Of a DNA stretch of 37,317 bases, positions 31,289 to 37,317 are shown in pieces. Where the stretch lies: positions 1 to 37,317 of the forward strand of contig JACOSL010000029.1 in NCBI GenBank assembly GCA_016179045.1, in the 5' to 3' direction. The translations under genes and the position numbers were made by a program. Each line of letters starts with the position of its first letter. The stretch's first letter is position 1. Below the pieces are notes generated by a model. It was given only the letters and a program-made list of their open reading frames with translations, searched no databases and was not told the origin of the DNA. The stretch is from Fimbriimonas ginsengisoli. Its GTDB lineage: Bacteria; Armatimonadota; Fimbriimonadia; Fimbriimonadales; Fimbriimonadaceae.

Positions 31289-31587
31289 CCCGCCTTCGCC
31301 CGAAGCCGAATTGCTTCCAGGTCGGACGTCCGCTGCTCGGCCAGCCAGAGGCGGTAGCGCGTTTCTAGGTTAAGCCAGAACTGAGCCGAGGTGCCGAACG
31401 CGGCCCCGAGCTCCAGAGCGGTGCCGGGCGTAATCGCGCGGCGCCCCCGACAGATCGCGTTCACGAGCTGAAGTGGCCTGCCCATGATCTCCGACAACCT
31501 GCTCTGAGTCCAGCCGCGAGCCGCGAGCTCGTCGACGATCGTGTCCCCCGGGGCGAAGACGCGGAAGGGCTTGGGATTCTCGCTCAT
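31285..31587 (-). CDS. higA: HigA-family antitoxin
   Basis: 100-aa XRE-type HTH protein of the HigA group: FAPGDTIVDELAARGWTQSRLSEIMGRPLQLVNAICRGRRAITPGTALELGAAFGTSAQFWLNLETRYRL. The PG-T-V-DEL start and the G-AFGTS-FWLNLE ending are characteristic. It binds HigB and represses the operon. The ATG overlaps the higB TGA in an ATGA junction, toxin first as usual for higBA. Confidence 0.95.
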   Translation of the reverse strand: MSENPKPFRVFAPGDTIVDELAARGWTQSRLSEIMGRPLQLVNAICRGRRAITPGTALELGAAFGTSAQFWLNLETRYRLWLAEQRTSDLEAIRLRAKAG

Positions 31588-31877
31588 CGGTGGTAGTCCT
31601 TGATCTCCTCAATCACCAACACTTTGTCGTCAAACTTGAAGACCAGACGAAACTGGTCGTTCAGCCTCATCGAATATCGTCCGGCGAGATCGCCCGATAG
31701 CTTTTCAAAGCGTCGGCTCTTGAGGGCTCGCAGTTCTCGCTCGTCCGTGGCCGCATCGATGTTGCCTACAACCTTGAAGAACTGGCGAACGATCGCCTCG
31801 GAGAGCTTGGTTCTCAACGGTCCGCCGCCGGTCGAATAAAGCAATTCGAGCTTGGGATCGTCGAAACGAAACTCCAC
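31584..31877 (-). CDS. higB: HigB-family (RelE-like) toxin
   Basis: 97-aa ribosome-dependent mRNA interferase: FRFDDPKLELLYSTG, LRALKSRRFEKLSGDLAGRYSMRLNDQFRLVFKFDD, IEEIKDYH. The catalytic pocket residues of HigB (Lys/Arg-rich RFEKLSGD and terminal DYH) are seen. The start is GTG 31877: a perfect TG-T-TATAAT extended -10 ends exactly 6 bp before it, while an in-frame upstream start at 31904 would lie before the promoter. Confidence 0.92.
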   Translation of the reverse strand: MEFRFDDPKLELLYSTGGGPLRTKLSEAIVRQFFKVVGNIDAATDERELRALKSRRFEKLSGDLAGRYSMRLNDQFRLVFKFDDKVLVIEEIKDYHR

Positions 31878-31880
31878 CGA

Positions 31881-31901
31881 CTCATTATAACACTTAATGA
31901 G
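31881..31901 (-). promoter_or_regulatory. higBA promoter with overlapping operator
   Basis: Perfect 7-bp inverted repeat CTCATTA-TAACACT-TAATGAG. It overlaps the consensus extended -10 of higBA (minus-strand TGTTATAAT, hexamer 31884-31889). The arrangement is the classic operator-over-promoter of autoregulated toxin-antitoxin operons. Confidence 0.75.
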
Positions 31902-31972
31902 CAACTATGCGATCAGCTTCCGTTCTCCAGCCAAAGCTTCCGCCAAACGCATCCCATCAGCCGCACCGGCGT

Positions 31973-31978
31973 CATAAT
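31973..31978 (+). promoter_or_regulatory. -10 element of the desaturase gene
   Basis: CATAAT ends 7 bp before the in-frame GTG at 31986. It overlaps the alternative ATG at 31977, which argues for the GTG as start. Confidence 0.5.
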
Positions 31979-31985
31979 GATCGAG

Positions 31986-32933
31986 GTGCGCCCGGAACCT
32001 TTCTTGAAAAATCTCATATCCTCCGCCTTTCGACACGTCGTCGTCTCTGCCATCATCTTCGGGCCCCTCGCGGGCATCGTGCTCGGCTGCTGGTACTTCG
32101 CCCACGAGCCGGTCGGCTGGCGCTTGGCCGTCGTGCTATCGCTCGTATTCACCGGCCGGTTCTACGCCAAGATTTTCGGGGTCTCGCTCGGCTACCACCG
32201 GTATCTGACCCACGCCGGGTTCACCGCCAACCCGGTGGTCGAGTTCATGATGCTACTGGCCGCCTCGACCGCCATGCAGGGCCCATGCATGAACTGGGCG
32301 ATGGTCCACCGGCAGCATCACGCCCACGCCGACAAGCCAGGCGATCCCCACAGCCCGCTGGAGGGCTTCTGGCACGCACACTGCTTCTGGCTGTATTCCT
32401 GGCCCTTCATCCGCAAGATCAAGCCCCCGTTCGACCGGCCCGAGTATAAGCTCGCCCGCTTCATGAACAACACGTTCGTGCTTTGGGTGGCGCTCGACGC
32501 ATTTTCGATGTACGCGATCTTCGGCTGGGTGGGGCTCGTCTGGCTGTGGCTGGGCTGCAACGCGATGGTGAACCAGCTGACCTACGCTGTGAACTCGGTG
32601 TGCCACATGTACGGCAAGCGCAATTTCGACACGCCCGACCAGAGCCGCAACTTCAAGTGGCTGTTCTTCCTGAGTGGGGAGATCTGGCACAACAACCATC
32701 ACCGCAACCCGACGTGCGCCGCGCACGGGCTGATGAAGGGCGAGCCGGACGTGGCCTACGGGCTCATCAAGCTGATGAACCGCTGGCACTGGATATCCGA
32801 CGTGCAGCACCCGACCGAGCGGACCTACCGGGGGATGGTGAGCGGCGCGCGCCCCGCTTACGCGGTGGCAACGCCCGATCTGGCGGCATTGAGCCTGGAG
32901 CCCGCCCTCGCGCCCGGCGGTCCGAGCACTTAG
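31986..32933 (+). CDS. Acyl-CoA (stearoyl-type) fatty-acid desaturase
   Basis: About 315-aa integral membrane di-iron desaturase that introduces a double bond in acyl-CoA chains. Three histidine boxes are present: HRYLTH, HRQHH and HNNHH (in EIWHNNHHRNPTCA). Hydrophobic segments precede and separate the boxes (FRHVVVSAIIFGPLAGIVLGCW, LAVVLSLVF, FVLWVALDAFSMYAIFGWVGLVWLWLG). The DPHSPLEGFWHAHCFWLYSW block fits delta-9-type enzymes. Start chosen at GTG 31986 from the promoter; ATG 31977 would add three residues. Role: membrane fluidity control. Confidence 0.92.
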   Translation: MRPEPFLKNLISSAFRHVVVSAIIFGPLAGIVLGCWYFAHEPVGWRLAVVLSLVFTGRFYAKIFGVSLGYHRYLTHAGFTANPVVEFMMLLAASTAMQGPCMNWAMVHRQHHAHADKPGDPHSPLEGFWHAHCFWLYSWPFIRKIKPPFDRPEYKLARFMNNTFVLWVALDAFSMYAIFGWVGLVWLWLGCNAMVNQLTYAVNSVCHMYGKRNFDTPDQSRNFKWLFFLSGEIWHNNHHRNPTCAAHGLMKGEPDVAYGLIKLMNRWHWISDVQHPTERTYRGMVSGARPAYAVATPDLAALSLEPALAPGGPST

Positions 32934-33112
32934 GCGCTTCACCTCCCCTCTCGGAGGGCACCCCCATTTTCGCCACGATTCCGCGTCAGGCGGGTACCCA
33001 GGCCTGCGAACCCGCCTGTCATTGCAAAGAATTCAGTCGGCGCGTACCCGTTGTGTTATGATAGGTTTAGGGTTTCGATGGCAGGTCGGAGTCCGGGGGG
33101 TCGGTCCACGAT

Positions 33113-34570
33113 ATGGCATCAAGCCGACGAGGGCACCGCCCGAGCGGCGCACATGATTTGGCCAAAGCCCATGCTGAGCTTGGTTCGGTCAAAGTTCGGC
33201 TCCTAAGTTCCTCTGAAGCGCGGTTGACACGCCGCGAAACACTGCTAATGGCAGGCGCCTCGCTGCTTGCCCTTGCAATTCCAGGCTGCGGAGGCGGAGG
33301 CGGCGGGCTCGCCGCCTTGCCGGTGGCGCTCGCGGGCACCATCGATAGAAGCGAAATCGGAGGCGCCACGCTCACGGTGACGAGCGCGCTCCAGAGCGGC
33401 TCGCCAGTCGGCGCGGGCGGCGATTTCGCCACGACCACCTACCCGAACCGAGCTATCCTCGCCGCCGCGCTGGATGGCGGCGTAAAGGTCCGGGGTCTCA
33501 CGACGCTGTTTCCTCCCGGCCGGGCAGGTGGCACCCAAATCGACGCTGCCAGCACCGCCTTGACGCTCGCGATGATGTCGCCCGGCGCGGCGACCAACGA
33601 TCCGACCGAGGCCCGCACCGTGCAGGGTCAGCTCCAAGGGCTAGCCGCCTTTGGAGACTTCGTCACTTACTTGAGGGCGAACCTTCCTAGCCAGAGCCTC
33701 GATGTGCTCGTCGCGCAAGCGCAATACCAGGCCCTGCTGGGCGCGGTTCTTGCCGCCTACGGCGCGCTCAGCCGGGCCACGCCGACTGGCCGGGGCCTCG
33801 TGCCTGATCCGCCCGCGTCGGGCCTTACGCTCCAAGTGGACGATCAGAAGAACCTTCAGCAGGTCGTAATCCTCGTCAATTACGACAGCTGGCGCGCCGT
33901 GCGACTCGTGCGACGCGACGTCGACTTCAATGGCGTCACGCTCCGGCTGGCGACCGTCATTGGCGCGATGCCGGGGTCCACTCAGACCTCTTGGCTGCAC
34001 GTCTTCCATCCGGGCACGGAGACCGGCCTGCTTAACTTCCCGGTCGACTTCACCCACGACCAGCTGGCTGAATACTGGATGCTTGGGGCCGGGTTCGGAA
34101 GCAGCGGGTTTGTGGCGCTGCCGACGGAGATCGATGCCGGCTTCGGCGAGGCGCTGGCGCGCACGTTTCTCGCCTCCATCCATTCGCCTCTGTTCGCTTT
34201 CGCCGGGCTGATCAGCGATAGCGAGAGCGCCCTGTCGGTCGAGACGAAACTGCGACGCGTCGATGCGACCACGATCGACGGGCTGGTTGCGGCCGCGAAC
34301 GATCTCGGCCAAGACATCGATCTGAACCAGTTGGCCGCGGCCGGCCACGCCGCCTCGTTCACCAACCAGTTCGCGAGCCCGCTGCTGACTGCGCTTGCCT
34401 CGGCGGGCGTTGCCGTAGCGAGCGACCCTTCATCAATGCTGGCAGTTCTAAGCGCGACATTCTCGGCCGCGAACCTCACCTTGCTCTTTGAGGCGCTGCA
34501 GGGCGCCCCTTCCTCGACGGTCGTCAAGGTGACGAGTTCTGGAGGCACCGTTGGTGTCGGCATCGGCTAA
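33113..34570 (+). CDS. Lipoprotein-like exported protein of unknown function
   Basis: 485 aa. After an arginine-rich lead, RRETLLMAGASLLALAIPGC forms a signal peptide with a lipobox (AIPGC) followed by a Gly-rich linker, so the mature protein would be a lipoprotein. The N-terminal part of the mature region is beta-rich (AGTIDRSEIGGATLTVTSALQSG, GVKVRGLTTLFPPG), and helical segments dominate later (SQSLDVLVAQAQYQALLGAVLAAYGAL). The exact start is uncertain: ATG 33113 lies well upstream of the signal peptide, and TTG near 33223 (before TRRETLLMAG) may be the real start. No family is recognised. It overlaps the next gene by 17 bp. Confidence 0.6.
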   Translation: MASSRRGHRPSGAHDLAKAHAELGSVKVRLLSSSEARLTRRETLLMAGASLLALAIPGCGGGGGGLAALPVALAGTIDRSEIGGATLTVTSALQSGSPVGAGGDFATTTYPNRAILAAALDGGVKVRGLTTLFPPGRAGGTQIDAASTALTLAMMSPGAATNDPTEARTVQGQLQGLAAFGDFVTYLRANLPSQSLDVLVAQAQYQALLGAVLAAYGALSRATPTGRGLVPDPPASGLTLQVDDQKNLQQVVILVNYDSWRAVRLVRRDVDFNGVTLRLATVIGAMPGSTQTSWLHVFHPGTETGLLNFPVDFTHDQLAEYWMLGAGFGSSGFVALPTEIDAGFGEALARTFLASIHSPLFAFAGLISDSESALSVETKLRRVDATTIDGLVAAANDLGQDIDLNQLAAAGHAASFTNQFASPLLTALASAGVAVASDPSSMLAVLSATFSAANLTLLFEALQGAPSSTVVKVTSSGGTVGVGIG

Positions 34571-36668
34571 AGGTTTGATCGCGCACGCGTTACCGCTGGG
34601 CCCTGCCCTAGGGGTGCTGCTCACGGCATCGCTTATCTTTCCCGCCGGCTGCGGCGGGCATGGGGCGGGGGCGGCCAACCCCGCCGACGCAACCAGGGTC
34701 CAGATCAGCGTCCGCTGGCCCGAGCGGACCACAAGCCGCATCGTGCCCACCGCCGCCGAAAGCATCGTCGTCCACCTGCGCAGCTCGGACGGCTCGATGG
34801 ACGTCACCTCGGGACCCATCGCGCGGCCGGCGGGCAACCAGGCCGCGACCAGCTCCTGGGCCAGCAAGGCCCTGCCGCCCCTTACCTACACGATCACGGC
34901 GACAGCGTATCCGAAGTCCGACGGCACCGGCGTGCCCCAAGCGCAAGGCTCGAAGGTGGTGAGCGTGCTGCTTGGGCAGGCGGCTAACGTGAACCTCACG
35001 ATGGCCTCGACCGTGCGCTCGGTCGTGGTCGATCCCGCCCAGCCCAAGCTCACCAGGGGCTACCACCTGCAGATGACCGCCACCGCCTACGACCAGGGCA
35101 GCGGCCAGGGCAACGTGGTGCTCGTCGGGCCGGGCACGATCAAATGGACCAGCAGCAACACCGCGGTCGCGACCATCGACATCGGCACCGGCAATGCGCT
35201 GGGCATCGCCGGTGGTTCGGCGAACCTAGTGGCGACGTTCACCGAGGTCGCGACAGGGCAAGCGGTCGTTACTGGCATCGCCTCATTGACGGTTATCAAC
35301 GGCGTGGCCGTCAACGTCTCGCCATCGAACGCGACCCTCCCCCCTGGCTGGCGAAGGCAGTTCAGCGCTCAGGTGACCGGAACCACCGACACCGCCGTCA
35401 CGTGGACGGTGGACGAGGCCTTGGGCGGGACGGTGAGCTCGACCGGCCTGTACCAGGCTCCCAATACTCCGGGAACGTACCACGTGCGCGCCACCGCCCA
35501 CGCGGACGCGACCGTTACCTCCGCCGCCACCGTCGTCGTGAAGCTCGTCGGCCTCGCCAACTCGTCGTGGCCCAAGTACCGCGGGGACGCCCAAAACTCC
35601 GGTCGGGCGCCCGGCCTAGGCGCTGCCGGGGGCGATTGGATCGTTCCCTTCGACGATCAAGGGCCAATTCAGATCTCGATCGGCCGAGACGGCACCCTTT
35701 ACACCGCCAGCCCTGATTGGACCGGATGGTATACGCGCTTGACCGCCTTCGAGCCCGGCACCGGGAACATCAAGTGGCAGAGTGCCTACATTTTTCACAC
35801 CCAAGGCGGCTCGCTGAGCGAAATTTCGATCGCCGCTGATGGCACGCTGTACTTTGTTGGTCCAGACGGAGTTCTGTATGCGGTCGACTCGTCGACCGGT
35901 TCGCTCGAGTGGAACGTGCAGATCTCGACGATTGGCGGCGGTAACGAAGTGGTGATCGGGCCGAGCGGGACGCTCTTCGTCTCAATCCGGTCGGATGGGT
36001 TGTACGCCGTTGACCCGTCGACCAGAAGCATCAAGTGGTTCACGCACGTTAGGCCGGGCGGCTCCGCTGTCGTTGGAGCCGACGAGACGATCTACGCCCT
36101 CAACAACACGACCGGCTCGGTAACCAGCGACGTGCATGCGATCGACGGCCGCACGGGCATCGACATCTGGCAGACTAGCGGCCGTAATTTTGACGGAGTC
36201 GCGATTGGCCAGGATGGTAGCGTCCTTGCCTCTTCGACTAGTTTGGGGCAACTCTTTGCTCTTGATCCGTCGACGGGGACGGTGCTCTGGGCGACCCCGC
36301 CGGGGCCAAATATCTGTGGCTTGGAGGCAATAGGCGCCGACGGCACGATCTACGTCATGAACTCAGTCCACACTGAGGCCCTTGACCCAAACGACGGAAC
36401 CGTTAAGTGGTCGAACGCGACCGTTGGCGGCGAGAACGGCGTCATCACTGTCGCACCGGATGGGACCGTTTACCTCACAATGGGCGGCGACCCGCAGTGG
36501 CAAATCGCTGCGCTCGATCCGACGACCGGCACCGTCGTATGGCATACGCCGCCCTTTGATCAGGGCATTTTTGCCAGTTCTATGCCTGCCGTTGGCGTGG
36601 ATGGAACGCTGTACTTCGGGGCGTATGGGCCGCAGGGGTCAAGATGGCTTCAGGCGGTCAAGCGGTGA
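34554..36668 (+). CDS. Lipoprotein with Ig-like domains and PQQ-type beta-propeller
   Basis: 704 aa. N-terminal signal with lipobox (TASLIFPAGC) followed by a Gly-rich stretch. Residues about 130-310 contain two or three Big_2-like Ig domains (VDPAQPKLTRGYHLQMTATAYDQ, SPSNATLPPGWRRQFSAQVTGT). From about 330 to the end runs a pyrrolo-quinoline-quinone-like propeller with repeated units such as ISIAADGTLYFVGPDGVLYAVDSSTGSLEW and VAIGQDGSVLASSTSLGQLFALDPSTGTVLW. The start GTG at 34554 has GGAGG eight bases upstream, within the previous gene; TTG at 34551 is an alternative. Probable cell-surface binding or scaffold protein; no enzymatic residues claimed. Confidence 0.85.
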   Translation: MSASAKGLIAHALPLGPALGVLLTASLIFPAGCGGHGAGAANPADATRVQISVRWPERTTSRIVPTAAESIVVHLRSSDGSMDVTSGPIARPAGNQAATSSWASKALPPLTYTITATAYPKSDGTGVPQAQGSKVVSVLLGQAANVNLTMASTVRSVVVDPAQPKLTRGYHLQMTATAYDQGSGQGNVVLVGPGTIKWTSSNTAVATIDIGTGNALGIAGGSANLVATFTEVATGQAVVTGIASLTVINGVAVNVSPSNATLPPGWRRQFSAQVTGTTDTAVTWTVDEALGGTVSSTGLYQAPNTPGTYHVRATAHADATVTSAATVVVKLVGLANSSWPKYRGDAQNSGRAPGLGAAGGDWIVPFDDQGPIQISIGRDGTLYTASPDWTGWYTRLTAFEPGTGNIKWQSAYIFHTQGGSLSEISIAADGTLYFVGPDGVLYAVDSSTGSLEWNVQISTIGGGNEVVIGPSGTLFVSIRSDGLYAVDPSTRSIKWFTHVRPGGSAVVGADETIYALNNTTGSVTSDVHAIDGRTGIDIWQTSGRNFDGVAIGQDGSVLASSTSLGQLFALDPSTGTVLWATPPGPNICGLEAIGADGTIYVMNSVHTEALDPNDGTVKWSNATVGGENGVITVAPDGTVYLTMGGDPQWQIAALDPTTGTVVWHTPPFDQGIFASSMPAVGVDGTLYFGAYGPQGSRWLQAVKR

Positions 36669-36717
36669 GCTGCAGATCGACGTGGCGCGATTAGAGGTCG
36701 CGGTTGGCTGCCCGACC

Positions 36718-37095
36718 TCAGTCCGCGACGAGCCGTCGAGCATCCCTCACATTGAGGAAAACGCTCGCCGTCAGGCTGCCGACGAACACCACCAGCGCCC
36801 AACGGTTCACGAGGTCGATGGGCGGATCCCATCCGGACAGGTTGCGGACCAACAGCACCAGGTAGCTGCTCGCGGTCTCGTGGATCCCCATCGCGCGCCG
36901 CACCTGCCAGTGCCAATCGGTGCAAACGCAGTAGCCCATGCCCTTCCACAGCCCCATCACCGCCCAGCTGAACAGCGTTGCGAGCAGGGTGGCGAGATTC
37001 CATCGCCGCGTCCGCTGAGGAATCCATCCGAACACGTTGAACAGGATCAGCGCGGTGTGGAACACGAAGAACGACACGTTCGCCAGGGCCAGCAT
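36718..37095 (-). CDS. DUF2784-family membrane protein
   Basis: 125 aa with about four membrane segments (NVSFFVFHTALILFNVFGWI, NLATLLATLFSWAVMGLW, LVLLVRNLSG..., WALVVFVGSLTASVFLNV). The diagnostic GWIPQRTRRWNLATLLATLFSW and GMGYCVCTDWHWQVRRAMGIHE segment is characteristic of DUF2784, including its paired Cys and Trp. Function unknown. It is convergent to the propeller gene, and the 7-bp repeat array lies just beyond its start. Confidence 0.85.
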   Translation of the reverse strand: MLALANVSFFVFHTALILFNVFGWIPQRTRRWNLATLLATLFSWAVMGLWKGMGYCVCTDWHWQVRRAMGIHETASSYLVLLVRNLSGWDPPIDLVNRWALVVFVGSLTASVFLNVRDARRLVAD

Positions 37096-37120
37096 CAGGC
37101 GATTGTGACGCGTGGCGGAC

Positions 37121-37183
37121 GAGTGACAAGCGACGAGTGACTAGCGACCAGCGACCAGCGACCAGCGACGAGTGACGAGCGAC
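37121..37183. repeat. 7-bp tandem repeat (NAGYGAC), 9 units
   Basis: Nine uninterrupted heptamers, e.g. GAGTGAC, AAGCGAC, TAGCGAC, CAGCGAC, with only the first and fourth positions varying. It lies between the DUF2784 gene start and the window end. Same family as 12386-12413. Confidence 0.85.
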
Positions 37184-37267
37184 GGAGCGGCACTGCGGGG
37201 CCGGACCCCCGGGTGCGAAGCTCTCCGCCCTGTCAAAGGGAGGGCGCCCCTGAGCGCTCCCTCCCAA

Positions 37268-37289
37268 GGGACGCCAAGGATGGCGTCCC
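37268..37289. terminator. Hairpin at the window edge
   Basis: Perfect 9-bp stem GGGACGCCA/TGGCGTCCC with loop AGGA. There is no T tract and the downstream gene, if any, lies outside the window. The rest of 37184-37317 holds no gene that I can support. Confidence 0.5.
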
Positions 37290-37317
37290 CCAAAGAAGGG
37301 TGAGCGAACGCCCGGAC

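Noticed and set aside
1-37317. CRISPR array
   Set aside because: No regularly spaced repeats with unique spacers; the 11-bp and 7-bp arrays have no spacers.

Overview
This GC-rich (well over 60% by eye), gene-dense bacterial window carries about 35 protein genes, one tRNA and several small toxin-antitoxin loci. A PafA/Dop-family (pupylation) gene outside an obvious actinobacterial setting, very weak Shine-Dalgarno usage, a -10 element lying 5-10 bp before many start codons (leaderless mRNAs), and short-period tandem repeats between genes would fit Armatimonadota (Fimbriimonadia-like) or a related phylum. That placement is inference; no 16S gene is present.

Layout. 1-5 kb: glyQ (minus) diverges from a peptidoglycan-recycling pair (BadF-type sugar kinase plus murQ), followed by leuB and a sulfotransferase-like gene. 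The glyQ/kinase gap holds a striking 11-bp repeat array. 5-10 kb: a nucleotidyltransferase-fold protein with a small partner, a TlpA-type thioredoxin, hicAB, csoR, and a divergent ABC exporter operon ending in a secreted TPR protein. 10-13 kb: an orphan PafA/Dop gene, then an organoarsenical resistance cluster arsR-arsI-arsN1 with two matched palindromic operators. 13-18.4 kb: a MinD/FlhG-like ATPase, an SRPBCC protein, rfbD, two unknown proteins, comF with DUF1854, and a LuxR-type HTH protein. 18.5-24 kb: galK, a PepV-like dipeptidase, a glutathione peroxidase, a STAS-like protein behind a structured leader, and a vanadium-haloperoxidase/PAP2 protein.

24-28 kb: a second 11-bp array feeds tRNA-Gln(CTG), followed by a DUF433/DUF5615 toxin-antitoxin pair, a frameshifted GNAT acetyltransferase, an ARPP-1 (DUF6569) protein and a frameshifted PLP aminotransferase. 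28-37 kb: a two-domain glycosyltransferase coupled to a GH130 phosphorylase, higBA with an operator over its promoter, an acyl-CoA desaturase, two lipoprotein-like exported proteins (one a PQQ-type beta-propeller), a DUF2784 membrane protein, and a 7-bp repeat array.

The most unusual signals are regulatory. Helically phased 11-bp unit arrays occur at three promoters (glyQ, the kinase, tRNA-Gln); each ends in a GTTCGRCNCCC unit followed by a GGTANANT-like -10, and the two blocks in the divergent region point in opposite directions, each towards its own gene. Many genes also share a -10/N5-10/start-codon arrangement, and a 7-bp NAGYGAC tandem repeat recurs at two loci. The two frameshifted genes each carry a one-base change in a G/C homopolymer, so assembly error must be excluded before calling them pseudogenes.
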